Of a stretch of DNA of 64,000 bases, positions 7,854-16,670 are shown one piece after another (within the stretch, counting starts at the first letter, position 1; every line of letters starts with the position of its first letter). The notes below the pieces were generated by a model. The model searched no databases and was not told where the DNA came from. It saw only the letters and a list, made by a program, of their open reading frames with translations. Origin of the DNA: Steroidobacteraceae bacterium (GTDB lineage: Bacteria > Pseudomonadota > Gammaproteobacteria > Steroidobacterales > Steroidobacteraceae); assembly GCA_019187185.1 (NCBI GenBank), contig JABAQU010000014.1, positions 1 through 64,000 of the forward strand, given 5' to 3'. A program made the translations under genes and the position numbers.

Positions 7854-9932
7854 TCAGCGCCCGATGGCCGTCACGAGTCGCACGCGGCGACTGTCCGGAA
7901 TCTCGTTCCAGGCGAGCACGTGCAGACCCGGGGTCCCCGCGCGCAGGAAGCGCGACAGCATCGCGCGCAGCGGCGGTGGGGTGAGCAGCACTGCGGGTTC
8001 ACCGATCGCCTCGACGTGCCGCACTGCCTCCCGCACCTGTCGTTGCAGCCGCTCCGCGAGTCCCGGCTCGAGGCCGGGCGTCAGCGCGCCGCCGCCTGCC
8101 GGGGAACCTTGCAAGAGCTGTTCCAGCTCGGGTTCGATCGTGATGACGGGCATTTCGTCGGCGAGACCTGCGATGTCCTGCACGATCTGGCGTCCGAGCG
8201 CGATGCGCGCGTGCGCGAGCAGTGCGGCCGGGTCCTGGGTGCGCAATGCGTGCTCCGCCAGCGTCTCGACGATCGCGCGCATGTTGCGTATCGGTACGCT
8301 CTCGGCGAGCAAGCCTTGCAGTACGCGCACGAGCACACTGAGCGGTAACGCCTTCGGCACGAGGTCCTCGACCAGTTTCGGCGCAGACTTTGCGAGTGCA
8401 TTGAGCAGTTGCTGCACCTCCTCGTGGCCGAGGAGTTCGTGGGCATGCGAGGTCACGATCTGCGACAGATGCGTCGCGATGACGGTGCCGGCATCGACCA
8501 CCGTATAACCGAGCGTCTGTGCGTGTTCGCGCAGCGATGGCTCGATCCAGACGGCCTCCATGCCGAATGCGGGATCGCGGGTGGCGAGCCCCGCGAGCGT
8601 GCCGAAAACGCGTCCGGGATTGATCGCGAGCTCGCGATCGATGTGTACGATCCCTTCGGCCATCGTGACACCCGCGAGATTGATGCGGTAGGCGTTCGGG
8701 GCGAGCTCGAGGTTGTCGCGGATGTGTACCGTTTGCACCAGAAAACCGAGTTCCTGCGTCAGCTTGCGGCGCACGCCGCGAATGCGCGCCAGCAGATCCC
8801 CCTCGGCGCGCACATCGACGAGCGGCACGAGGCGATAGCCGACCTCGAGCGCGATCGCGTCGACCGGCCGCACGTCATCCCAGGTGATCTCGCGTGCCTC
8901 GGATGCGAGTGCCGGCGCGGCCACGGGCTCCGGGGCCGCCGCGGCAGGTTTGCGGTCGCGCCACCAGGCGAGCCCGGCGCAGAGTGCCGCCATCGTGAGG
9001 AATGCCATGTTCGGCATGCCCGGCACGATGCCCATGGCCCCGAGCAGGCAGGCCGCGATCCACAGCGCCTTCGTACGCCCGAACAACTGGCGCGCCACTT
9101 CGCCGCCCATGTCCTGCTCGCCCGACATGCGCGTCACGATCAACGCGACTGCGGTGGACAGCAGCAGCGCGGGCAGTTGCGCGACGAGCCCGTCGCCGAT
9201 CGTCAGCAGCGAATAGGTGCGGGCCGCATCGGCGAGCGACAACCCGTGCATCATCGTGCCGATCGCGAGCCCGCCCACCATGTTGATCAGGAGGATCAGG
9301 ATGCCGGCGGTCGCGTCGCCGCGCACGAACTTGCTGGCACCATCCATCGAGCCATAGAAGTCCGCCTCGGCGCGCACCTCTGCGCGGCGCCTGCGGGCCT
9401 CGTCCTGCGTGACGAGACCGGCGTTGAGGTCGGCGTCGATCGCCATCTGCTTGCCGGGCATCGCATCGAGCGTGAACCGCGCGCTCACCTCCGAGATGCG
9501 GCCCGCGCCCTTCGTGACCACGACGAAATTGACGATCGTCAGGATCACGAACACGACGGCGCCCACCACATAGTTGCCGCCGATCACGAACTCGCCGAAC
9601 GATTCGATCACGTGCCCCGCCGCACCGGTTCCCTGGTGGCCGTGCATCAGCACGACGCGCGTCGACGCGACGTTCAGCGCGAGGCGCAGCAGCGTCGCGA
9701 GCAGCAGAACGGTCGGAAACGCGCCGAATTCGAGCGGCCGCGCAACGTAGAACACCGCCATCACGACGACGATCGACAGCGCGATGTTGAGAGTGAACAG
9801 GGCGTCGAGCGCGAGCGGCGGCAGTGGTACGACGACCATCGCGAGTACCGCGAGGAGCCCGATCGGCACGCCGAGGCCCGAACGCGCCAGCGTCTGCAGG
9901 GACTGCCATTTCAGGGCGTGTGGATTGGCCAT
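7854..9932 (-). CDS. flhA: Flagellar export gate protein FlhA
   Basis: This export-apparatus membrane protein has 692 residues, the normal length. About eight membrane helices occupy the N-terminal half, and the conserved FHIPEP region appears as ISEVSARFTLDAMPGKQMAID near residue 150. The C-terminal half is the cytoplasmic docking domain for chaperone-substrate complexes. It follows flhB by 19 bases, and flhF follows it by 26 bases, in one export-gate operon. Confidence 0.97.
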   Translation of the reverse strand: MANPHALKWQSLQTLARSGLGVPIGLLAVLAMVVVPLPPLALDALFTLNIALSIVVVMAVFYVARPLEFGAFPTVLLLATLLRLALNVASTRVVLMHGHQGTGAAGHVIESFGEFVIGGNYVVGAVVFVILTIVNFVVVTKGAGRISEVSARFTLDAMPGKQMAIDADLNAGLVTQDEARRRRAEVRAEADFYGSMDGASKFVRGDATAGILILLINMVGGLAIGTMMHGLSLADAARTYSLLTIGDGLVAQLPALLLSTAVALIVTRMSGEQDMGGEVARQLFGRTKALWIAACLLGAMGIVPGMPNMAFLTMAALCAGLAWWRDRKPAAAAPEPVAAPALASEAREITWDDVRPVDAIALEVGYRLVPLVDVRAEGDLLARIRGVRRKLTQELGFLVQTVHIRDNLELAPNAYRINLAGVTMAEGIVHIDRELAINPGRVFGTLAGLATRDPAFGMEAVWIEPSLREHAQTLGYTVVDAGTVIATHLSQIVTSHAHELLGHEEVQQLLNALAKSAPKLVEDLVPKALPLSVLVRVLQGLLAESVPIRNMRAIVETLAEHALRTQDPAALLAHARIALGRQIVQDIAGLADEMPVITIEPELEQLLQGSPAGGGALTPGLEPGLAERLQRQVREAVRHVEAIGEPAVLLTPPPLRAMLSRFLRAGTPGLHVLAWNEIPDSRRVRLVTAIGR

Positions 9933-9951
9933 GATGCGTATCGTTCAACCG

Positions 9952-11055
9952 TCAGTGAATCGTGGGTGGTGGCGGTGGCTGCGTGCCGTCGTGGCGCGCC
10001 GCGCGCAGCTGGTACACGTAGGTGAGCACCTGCGCGACGGCCGCGTACAACGCAGCGGGAATCTCGCCGCCGATGTCGACATTGCGGTACAGCGCGCGCG
10101 CCAGTGGTGGCGCTTCGACGATCGCGACATGATGCTCGCGCGCAATCTCGCGGATTCGTGCTGCGATCAGGTCGGTGCCCTTCGCGACGACCACGGGCGC
10201 GCGCGCGCGCCGCTCCTCATATCGCAGTGCGACGGCAAAGTGTGTCGGGTTCGTGACGATCACGTCCGCGAGCGGCACGTCGTGCAGCATGCGGCCGCGC
10301 GCGAGTGCCTGCTGCGCCTGGCGGATGCGCCCCTTGACTTCCGGCGAGCCGTCGGTCTCCTTCGCCTCGCGGCGCACTTCGTCGCGTGACATCTTCAGTT
10401 CGTTTGCGTGCCGCCACAGCTGGTACGGCACGTCGATCGCGGCGATTGCGAGCAGTGCGGCGCACAGCACGAGCAATGTCGTTGCGACGAGCCGGCAGGA
10501 GTGCCCGATCGCCGCGGTGAGCGATTCGTTGCCGAGGGCTGCGAGGTCATCGGCTCGATTCCACAGGAGGGTTGCCGCAACGGCGGCGACCAGTGCGAAC
10601 TTGGCGAACGCCTTGGCGAGCTCGACGAGCCCCCGTGTCGAGAACATGCGGCCGATGCCCGCGAGCGGGTCGAGGCGGGCGAAGTCCGGCACGAGTGGTT
10701 TGCCGGACACGTTCCAGCCGCCGATGGCGAGCGGCGCCGCGAGTGCCGCGAGCACCACGACGCCGAATACCGGCAGACAGCCCATGCCGACTTCGTAGAG
10801 CGAGGCGGACAGTGCGGGCAGCAGCTGCGCCGCGTCGAGCGCTTCGGCACGCGTGAGGTCGAGTCCATGGCGCATGGCGCTCGCGAGCGCTCCACCGACG
10901 CGTCCGCCCGCGAGCAACAGCGCAGCGCCGGCCGCCATCATCACGACACTCGCCGACAACTCCTGCGAGCGCGGCACCCGCCCGTCGCGGCGCGCCTCCT
11001 CGAGGCGCTTTGGCGTAGCGCGTTCGGTCCGGTCCTGTGCGGCGTGCTCCGACAT
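9952..11055 (-). CDS. flhB: Flagellar export switch protein FlhB
   Basis: This 367-residue protein has four membrane helices (about residues 35-50, 92-112, 152-165 and 188-208) and a C-terminal cytoplasmic domain. The autocleavage motif NPTH is intact at residues 269-272, so the rod/hook-to-filament specificity switch should work. The N-terminus (RTERATPKRLEEARRDG) is standard. A proline-rich tail (QPPPPPTIH) follows the cleavage domain. It starts 6 bases after fliR. Confidence 0.97.
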   Translation of the reverse strand: MSEHAAQDRTERATPKRLEEARRDGRVPRSQELSASVVMMAAGAALLLAGGRVGGALASAMRHGLDLTRAEALDAAQLLPALSASLYEVGMGCLPVFGVVVLAALAAPLAIGGWNVSGKPLVPDFARLDPLAGIGRMFSTRGLVELAKAFAKFALVAAVAATLLWNRADDLAALGNESLTAAIGHSCRLVATTLLVLCAALLAIAAIDVPYQLWRHANELKMSRDEVRREAKETDGSPEVKGRIRQAQQALARGRMLHDVPLADVIVTNPTHFAVALRYEERRARAPVVVAKGTDLIAARIREIAREHHVAIVEAPPLARALYRNVDIGGEIPAALYAAVAQVLTYVYQLRAARHDGTQPPPPPTIH

Positions 11056-11061
11056 GGCGGG

Positions 11062-11835
11062 CTAGCGCAGCAACGTGCCGAGCGTCCCGAACGCATCGGA
11101 CACGAGACGGATGAAGCCCGACTGGACCGCCGGCAGCGACAGCAGCACGACGACGAGGCCGAAGGCGAGTGTCACCGGGAAGCCGACCGCGAACAGGTTG
11201 AGTGTCGGCGCGGCCCGGCTCATGACGCCGAAGGCGAGGTTGACGACCAGCATGGCCGTCATCCCGGGCAATGCCACCGCGAGCGCGCCATAGATGACCT
11301 GCCCACTCCAGAGGATCAGTGCCCAGAGCGCCTGCGTGCCAAGACCACTCGTGCCGGGCGGGAGCGCCTTGAGGCCCTCGACCAGCAGGGCGATCAGCGC
11401 CAGGTGACCGTCGAGCGCGAGGAAGGTCAGCACGACGAGCAGCAGATAGAGCTGGCCGACGACCGGTGTGCTGACGCCGCGCAGCGGATCCTGGTTGAAG
11501 GCGAAGGAAAGGCCAAGGCTGTTGGCGAGTAGTTGGCCGGCGAGCGCCACAGCATCGAACACGATCTGCAGCGCAAAACCGAGGGCTATGCCGACCAGGA
11601 CCTGCTGCCCGATGACCAGCGCCCCGCCCGGCGACAGCAGGTCCACGACAGGCACCGTCACGAGCGGCGCCACGAGCGCTGCGATGGCGGCGGCGAGGAC
11701 GAGGCGGATCCGCGCCGGCACGTAGGACGCCCCGAACACCGGCGCGACCATCAGGCATGCGCCGATGCGCACGAATGGCAGAAACCAGCCCGAGACGAGC
11801 GCCATGAGGTCCTGTGTGGTGAGGCCCTGCATCAC
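11062..11835 (-). CDS. fliR: Flagellar export gate protein FliR
   Basis: This integral membrane component of the FliPQR export channel has 257 residues and about six hydrophobic segments. The segments FLPFVRIGACLMVAPVFG and FAVGFPVTLAFGL are typical of FliR. It starts 4 bases after fliQ within the fliLMNOPQR-flhBA order common in gammaproteobacteria. Confidence 0.96.
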   Translation of the reverse strand: MMQGLTTQDLMALVSGWFLPFVRIGACLMVAPVFGASYVPARIRLVLAAAIAALVAPLVTVPVVDLLSPGGALVIGQQVLVGIALGFALQIVFDAVALAGQLLANSLGLSFAFNQDPLRGVSTPVVGQLYLLLVVLTFLALDGHLALIALLVEGLKALPPGTSGLGTQALWALILWSGQVIYGALAVALPGMTAMLVVNLAFGVMSRAAPTLNLFAVGFPVTLAFGLVVVLLSLPAVQSGFIRLVSDAFGTLGTLLR

Positions 11836-11839
11836 GATC

Positions 11840-12109
11840 TCAGTTCAACCAACGCGGAATGCTCTCGAAGAGCTCGCGCGTGTACGCGACGATCAGCTTC
11901 AGCATCCACGGGCCGGCGAGCATCAGCGCGGCGGCCATCGCGATCAGCTTCGGGATGAACGACAGTGTCATCTCGTTCACCTGCGTCGCCGCCTGGAAGA
12001 TGCCGACCAGAAGCCCGACCGCGAGCGCGGTGAGCAGCAGTGGTGCGGCGAGCAGCAGCGTCACTTCGAGGGCGTGACGGCCCACCGCGAGTACATCCTC
12101 CGGGCTCAT
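11840..12109 (-). CDS. fliQ: Flagellar export gate protein FliQ
   Basis: This 89-residue protein has two membrane helices (about 14-36 and 52-75), the expected size and topology for FliQ. It starts MSPEDVLAVGRHALEVTLLL. The ATG at 12109 overlaps the fliP stop as ATGA, indicating coupled translation. The frame is open further upstream, but that part is a shadow of fliP. Confidence 0.96.
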   Translation of the reverse strand: MSPEDVLAVGRHALEVTLLLAAPLLLTALAVGLLVGIFQAATQVNEMTLSFIPKLIAMAAALMLAGPWMLKLIVAYTRELFESIPRWLN

Positions 12110-12840
12110 CGGAAGAAGCTCCCGGCAAGCGTGCCCATCACGAGCGACCAGCCGTCGACGAGCACGAAAAGCATCAGCTTGAACGGCAACGAAATGAGCA
12201 CCGGCGAGAGCATCATCATGCCCATCGACATCAGCACACTCGCGACGACGAGGTCGATGATCACGAACGGGATGAAGATCAGGAACCCGATCGTGAAGGC
12301 GGTCTTCAGCTCGCTCGTCACGAACGACGGCACCAGCACCGAGAACGGCACGTCGGCGGGAGTCGCGTAGCCCTCGCCGCCCGCGATCTTCACGAAGGTG
12401 GCGATGTCGCTCTCGCGGGTCTGTGCCAGCATGAACTGCTTGAGCGGCCCGCCCGCCCTTTCGAGCGCCGCGCCCATCTCGAGCGATCCAGCCATGTACG
12501 GCTGCAGCGCTTCGACGTTGATCCGCTCGAACACCGGCGCCATCACGAAGAATGTCAGGAACAGCGACAGTCCGACGATGACCTGGTTCGGCGGCGACTG
12601 GCCCGCGCCGATTGCCTGGCGGAGGATGCCGAGCACGATCACGATGCGCGTGAACGATGTCATCATCAGCAGGATCGCCGGGAGAAAGGTGATCGCCGTC
12701 ATGAGGGCGAGCACCTGCAGCGACAGCGTCCATGTCTCGCCACCGCCTGCCGCGGGCGTGACGGTCAGGGCCGGGAGGCCGGCGGCCGCCGAGGCGAAGC
12801 CCGGCAGCAGTGCGAGTACGAGGAGGAGCGCGCCTTTCAT
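12106..12840 (-). CDS. fliP: Flagellar export gate protein FliP
   Basis: This 244-residue protein has a cleavable signal peptide (LLLVLALLPGFASA, ending near residue 18) and four membrane helices. The family segments MMTSFTRIVIVLGILRQA, ESDIATF and MGMMMLSPVLISLPFKL are present. The ATG at 12840 overlaps the fliO stop as ATGA. FliP forms the core of the export pore with FliQ and FliR. Confidence 0.97.
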   Translation of the reverse strand: MKGALLLVLALLPGFASAAAGLPALTVTPAAGGGETWTLSLQVLALMTAITFLPAILLMMTSFTRIVIVLGILRQAIGAGQSPPNQVIVGLSLFLTFFVMAPVFERINVEALQPYMAGSLEMGAALERAGGPLKQFMLAQTRESDIATFVKIAGGEGYATPADVPFSVLVPSFVTSELKTAFTIGFLIFIPFVIIDLVVASVLMSMGMMMLSPVLISLPFKLMLFVLVDGWSLVMGTLAGSFFR

Positions 12841-13280
12841 CGCGGCAGGCCGAGGCTGCGGCGCAGAATCGCGCGGAAGTCCGCGACGGGCAGCGGCGCG
12901 GGCGCCGCGGCGTCGCCCTGTGCCGTACCCGTGGCGTTGGCAAAGGCCTCCGGCGGCACGATCTGCAGCAGTCGCACCTCGCCGGGTGCGACGCCGACGA
13001 GCAGCCGCTCGGCGCCACAGGTGACGAGGACGATGTGCTCCTTCTGGCCCACGCAGAGGTCGTCGACGATGGCGAGTACCCTGCCTTGCGTTCGACCGGC
13101 ATTGCGCAGCCGCCTGACGCACCAGGCGCATGCGAAGATGACGAGCAGCACGAGCAGCAGCGCCACGGTCACCTCACCGGCGCCCGTGACGGTCGACACC
13201 GATCCATCGGCAGCCGCAGCCGGCGCCGCAAACGGTGCCGGCCCCGCCGCCGCCGCGGCGCTGGATGCGAGCGCGCTCAT
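12837..13280 (-). CDS. fliO: Flagellar assembly protein FliO
   Basis: This 147-residue bitopic protein has an Ala-rich N-terminus, one membrane helix near residues 37-55 (EVTVALLLVLLVIFACAW), and a cytoplasmic domain containing the family pattern RVLAIVDDLCVGQKEHIVLV. FliO assists FliP ring assembly. It overlaps fliN at its start and fliP at its end by 4 bases each. Confidence 0.92.
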   Translation of the reverse strand: MSALASSAAAAAGPAPFAAPAAAADGSVSTVTGAGEVTVALLLVLLVIFACAWCVRRLRNAGRTQGRVLAIVDDLCVGQKEHIVLVTCGAERLLVGVAPGEVRLLQIVPPEAFANATGTAQGDAAAPAPLPVADFRAILRRSLGLPR

Positions 13281-13612
13281 CTGAGCTTGCGGATCCGCTC
13301 AGCCGGGCTGATCACGTCGGTCAGCCGAATGCCGAATTTCTCGTTGACCACGACGACTTCGCCGTGCGCGATCAGCGTGCCGTTGACGTACACGTCGAGC
13401 GATTCGCCCGCCGCGCGCTCGAGCTCGACGACCGAGCCCTGGTTCAACTGCAGCAGGTTGCGGATCGCGATGCGCGTGCGCCCGACCTCCATCGACAAAG
13501 TCACGGGCACATCGAGAATGACGTCGAGATTTACCTCGCGGGCCCCGCCCGATTCGTCGTTCAGTTTTTCGAGGACGGCGGCCGGTGCGGCCTCCGCGAC
13601 GGTGGCGCTCAT
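13277..13612 (-). CDS. fliN: Flagellar motor switch protein FliN
   Basis: This C-ring subunit has 111 residues. The SpoA/FliN domain occupies the C-terminal two thirds (DVILDVPVTLSMEVGRTRI, then VYVNGTLIAHGEVVVVNEKF). The start is ATG 13612, overlapping the fliM stop as ATGA. With no CheY/CheZ genes nearby, how the switch receives its input in this organism is unclear. Confidence 0.97.
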   Translation of the reverse strand: MSATVAEAAPAAVLEKLNDESGGAREVNLDVILDVPVTLSMEVGRTRIAIRNLLQLNQGSVVELERAAGESLDVYVNGTLIAHGEVVVVNEKFGIRLTDVISPAERIRKLR

Positions 13613-14604
13613 GGCTGGATTCCTTTGGTGTTGCGGGAAACGCGGACACGCTGGTCGAACTTGACGGCGAGCTGGCCGCGTGAAACGCCGAAGCTGCCGC
13701 GAAACAGCGGTACATCCTCGGCGAAAACGGTGGCCTGGCCGGTGAAATCGCACGGAATCACGTCGCCCGGCTTCAGGTTCACGAGCTCGGCGAGCGACAG
13801 TCGCGCGCGACCCAGCACGGTCGTCACCTGCACATCCGCATCCTCGATTTCCTCGCGCAACGTGTGCAGCCAGCGCTCGTCGAGCTCCATGCGATCGCTC
13901 TGCACGCCGGAGTCGAGTACGTCACGCAATGGCTCGATCATCGAGTACGGCAGCGTCACGTGCAGCTCGCCTCCCGCGCCGTCGACCTCGATGCGAAACG
14001 TGCTGATCACGACGATTTCCGTCGGGCTCACGATGTTCGCGAAATGCGGCTTCAGTTCCGACGACTGGTATTCGATCCGGATCGGCGCGACGTGCGACCA
14101 CGCCTCCTGCAGGTTCGCGAACACGCCCTTCAGCAGCATGTGGATCACGCGCGATTCGGTCGGGGTGAACTCCCGTCCTTCGATACTGGCCTGGCGGCCA
14201 TTGCCTCCGAAGAAGTTGTCGACCATCGCGAACACGAGCGATGGCGCGAACACGATCAGCCCCGTGCCGCGCAGTGGCGGAACACGCACGAGGTTCAGGC
14301 TCGTCGGCAGGCTGAGCGTCTGCACGTACTCACCGAACTTCTTCAGCTGGACGGGATTGACATGGACGTCGGGTGAGCGTCGCAGGATGTTGTATACGCT
14401 GGTACGAAAGAGCCGCGCGAAGCGCTCGTTGATCATTTCCAGCGTGGGCATGCGCCCGCGCACGATGCGCATTTCGTGGCTGAAGTCGTACGCGCGCGCT
14501 TCGCCTGGCGGTGCTGCCGCCTCCGTGTCGACCGCGCCGCTGTCCACGCCCTGCAACAGCGCCGCGACTTCGTCCTGGTTCAGCACTTGCTGGGTGGACA
14601 TCAC
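13609..14604 (-). CDS. fliM: Flagellar motor switch protein FliM
   Basis: This 331-residue C-ring subunit shows the conserved N-terminal segment (LNQDEVAALLQGV), which binds phosphorylated CheY in species with chemotaxis. A middle domain (RGRMPTLEMINERFARLFR, then RGTGLIVFAPSLVF) and a C-terminal FliN-like domain follow. Its normal length and intact N-terminus suggest that a CheY exists elsewhere in the genome. It follows fliL by 7 bases. Confidence 0.97.
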   Translation of the reverse strand: MMSTQQVLNQDEVAALLQGVDSGAVDTEAAAPPGEARAYDFSHEMRIVRGRMPTLEMINERFARLFRTSVYNILRRSPDVHVNPVQLKKFGEYVQTLSLPTSLNLVRVPPLRGTGLIVFAPSLVFAMVDNFFGGNGRQASIEGREFTPTESRVIHMLLKGVFANLQEAWSHVAPIRIEYQSSELKPHFANIVSPTEIVVISTFRIEVDGAGGELHVTLPYSMIEPLRDVLDSGVQSDRMELDERWLHTLREEIEDADVQVTTVLGRARLSLAELVNLKPGDVIPCDFTGQATVFAEDVPLFRGSFGVSRGQLAVKFDQRVRVSRNTKGIQP

Positions 14605-14611
14605 GCGGGCC

Positions 14612-15100
14612 CTACTGCATCACGAAACTGGTGAAGTAGACGGCTTCGATCTGCCCTGCATCGCCGCCCTCGCGCGCGATTGCCGCACGCACCACGGCGA
14701 GCGCCTGCGTGCGCAGATCCACCTTGCCCTTTGCGGTCGCGAGTACGCTGTACTGCTGGTTCGACAGCATCAGCAGGAGGTCGTTGCGCACCACGGGATC
14801 GTGCTGCTTGACGAAATCGAGCGTCGCGACGTCGCGTGTCATCACTTCGACCGTCACCTGCAGGAAGCGGACGAGCTGCTCGGCTTCGAAGTTGACGACA
14901 AAGGCGGGATCAAGCTTGTAGTACAGGGCGGGCGTCGGCTTCGGCTTCTCGACGGAGGCGTGCCCGTTCTTCCCTGCCAGCAGAAAGTACGCCGCGACAG
15001 CGCCGCCGATGACGAGCACGATCGATGCCCAGAGCAGCGCCTTCGATTTCTTCGGTGGTGCTGCGGCGACGCTCGCGTGCGGTGCTGTGGTTTCGGCCAT
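14612..15100 (-). CDS. fliL: Flagellar basal-body-associated protein FliL
   Basis: This 162-residue inner-membrane protein has one helix near residues 22-44 (ALLWASIVLVIGGAVAAYFLL). The periplasmic domain shows the FliL patterns YYKLDPAFVVNF and LRFLQVTVEVMTRD-like segments. FliL surrounds and supports the stator. It is the first gene of the fliL-to-motD run and has a sigma-54 promoter about 40 bases upstream. Confidence 0.95.
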   Translation of the reverse strand: MAETTAPHASVAAAPPKKSKALLWASIVLVIGGAVAAYFLLAGKNGHASVEKPKPTPALYYKLDPAFVVNFEAEQLVRFLQVTVEVMTRDVATLDFVKQHDPVVRNDLLLMLSNQQYSVLATAKGKVDLRTQALAVVRAAIAREGGDAGQIEAVYFTSFVMQ

Positions 15101-15139
15101 GTTCGATCCTCGACGCGGACATACGCGCCAGAGTTGCAG

Positions 15140-15155
15140 TGCAAGGTCGATGCCA
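15140..15155 (-). promoter_or_regulatory. Sigma-54 promoter of the fliL operon
   Basis: The minus strand reads TGGCATCGACCTTGCA, with 10 bases between GG and GC, close to the consensus TGGCAC-N5-TTGCA. The predicted start is near 15129, about 29 bases before the fliL ATG. The downstream genes fliLMNOPQR, flhBA, flhFG, fliA and motCD are closely spaced or overlapping and probably depend largely on it. Confidence 0.8.
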
Positions 15156-15170
15156 GCAGCGATATGGCAG

Positions 15171-15204
15171 TGTTAACCTGTTGTTTCTATTATTGTTTCT
15201 TGAC
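15171..15204. promoter_or_regulatory. AT-rich block with an 8-base direct repeat upstream of the fliL promoter
   Basis: This block is strikingly AT-rich against its surroundings. It contains GTTAAC (15172-15177) and two copies of TTGTTTCT (15181-15188 and 15193-15200), 12 bases apart. It lies about 45-75 bases upstream of the predicted fliL transcription start, where an enhancer-binding activator or a DNA-bending protein would act. The identity of any binding protein is inference. Confidence 0.5.
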
Positions 15205-15263
15205 CCGTGAGACTGTGATGCTCCGCACGGCGCCCGGTGCCGACGGAAGTTTGACGGCGCGGG

Positions 15264-16205
15264 TCAGGCGTAGAGATCCACGAGCCCGGCGGGCAGACGC
15301 ACGGCGCTCTCCCGGGTCCCCTCTGCCGCCTCGTCGCTGGTGAAGGCAGCCGCCGGGTATCCGTGCGGCGACGGCGGATCGCGGCGTGGGGCGTGTTCGG
15401 ACACGGTCGCGCCCGAGAGCGTCAACCCCTCCGTCGCCAGGAGCTCACGGAGCTTCGGCATTGCCTGCTCGAGCGCGGCGCGCGTATCCGCGTGACTCGC
15501 CGCGAACGACACGGTCGCCCCGCCGTCCTGCACCGAAATCCGGACGTCGAGGGGACCGAGGTGCTCGGGCGTCAGGCGGATCGATGCCGACTGCAGGTCG
15601 GCACGAGCAATCCACGCAATGTGCCCGGCGAGTTCCTGCGACCACGCGTGCGTGCCGGGAGGCGCGTGAACCGTTGCCGCCGGCCGGGCGGTGGATTCCG
15701 GCATCGCCGGTCGGGACAACGCGAACGCCGTCGCAGCGGACAGCTCCGTTGTCGCCGGCCTTGCAGGCGCCACCTCCCGGATTGCCGCAGGGGAAGTCGC
15801 GTCCGAGTCTTCGTGCGGCGGCTCAGGCAACAGCAGCTCGCCGAGAATGGATTCGAGCTCCTGTGCCGGGTCGAGCGCCGGCAAGGCGGAATCACGAGTC
15901 GCCGTCAGCTCGTCAGATGGCGCGGCAATGCGGCCTCCCGATGCGAGCGGTGCTGCCATGTCCGGCCGGGTTGCGGTCGGGTTGCTCGCCATGCCCGCCA
16001 GCAGGAGCGCCAGGGCCTCGGCTGCGGGATCGGTCGGCGCACGGTTCGCGACATCATTCGCGGTGCCTGTCGGGCGGGCGGAAACCAGTGTCGCGAACAA
16101 CGGCGCGAGCACCGGCATTCCATCGGCAGCGACGCCGACCGGCGCGGGCGCTGCCGGCGCGCCAGGCAGCGCAGGTAAGTCGGGAGCGCGAGTCATTGCC
16201 ATCAT
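15264..16205 (-). CDS. fliK: Flagellar hook-length control protein FliK
   Basis: The protein has 313 residues, short for the family. A low-complexity Ala/Pro/Thr-rich N-terminal two thirds acts as a molecular ruler in the family. A compact C-terminal Flg_hook domain (about residues 195-275) follows, with SIRLTPEHLGPLDVRISVQD and ASHADTRAALEQAMPKLREL. The C-terminal domain interacts with FlhB to switch export specificity. It is the last gene of the fleR-fliK unit and lies 18 bases after fliJ. Confidence 0.92.
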   Translation of the reverse strand: MMAMTRAPDLPALPGAPAAPAPVGVAADGMPVLAPLFATLVSARPTGTANDVANRAPTDPAAEALALLLAGMASNPTATRPDMAAPLASGGRIAAPSDELTATRDSALPALDPAQELESILGELLLPEPPHEDSDATSPAAIREVAPARPATTELSAATAFALSRPAMPESTARPAATVHAPPGTHAWSQELAGHIAWIARADLQSASIRLTPEHLGPLDVRISVQDGGATVSFAASHADTRAALEQAMPKLRELLATEGLTLSGATVSEHAPRRDPPSPHGYPAAAFTSDEAAEGTRESAVRLPAGLVDLYA

Positions 16206-16223
16206 CGTGCGTCCTCGATCAGG

Positions 16224-16670
16224 TCAGCGCCGGGTGCGCGAACGTGCCCGCTCGAGGGCACGCTCGTCCAGGTCGCGCTGCTCGCGGCGCTCGTGCTCGC
16301 GCCGCTCCTCCAGCTGCCAGCGACCGACCACGTGACCGATGGCCTTGGCGCGCCGCGCGGCCCGGCTCCAGGCTTCGCGCGCCGCTTCGCATTCCGCGCT
16401 CGCCTGCGACACGAGGCGACTCTGCGCGTGGAGCGCATCGGCGAGCCTCGCGAGAAAGGCGCGAAAATCACGCAACTCGCTGGCCGTGATGCCCGCCGCA
16501 ATGCGGCGTTCGAGCCCGCTCGCGTAGTCCGTCTGGTAGGCGTCGAGCTCAGCGTGACGACACTCGGCATCGCGGGCGCGACGTTCCGCGATCGCGAGGC
16601 GCGCGGCACATTCGCGCTCGTCATGGCCGACCGCCTGCACCACGGGCTGCATGCGTTTAGCGCGAGTCAT
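16224..16670 (-). CDS. fliJ: Flagellar export chaperone FliJ
   Basis: This 148-residue protein is almost entirely a charged alpha-helical coiled coil rich in Arg, Glu and Ala, as FliJ is. The ATG at 16670 overlaps the fliI stop (ATGA). FliJ is the stalk of the FliI ATPase ring and cycles export chaperones. Primary-sequence conservation is low, so the call leans on size, coiled coil and position between fliI and fliK. Confidence 0.9.
   Translation of the reverse strand: MTRAKRMQPVVQAVGHDERECAARLAIAERRARDAECRHAELDAYQTDYASGLERRIAAGITASELRDFRAFLARLADALHAQSRLVSQASAECEAAREAWSRAARRAKAIGHVVGRWQLEERREHERREQRDLDERALERARSRTRR

Noticed and set aside
8409-10025. 538-codon plus-strand open frame opposite flhA
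   Set aside because: Composition-driven shadow frame: no recognisable domain, and flhA on the minus strand is unmistakable.
15215-15240. GC hairpin (GCAC...GTGC) behind fliK as a terminator
   Set aside because: The stem is only 4 pairs and is not followed by a T-run on the minus strand.
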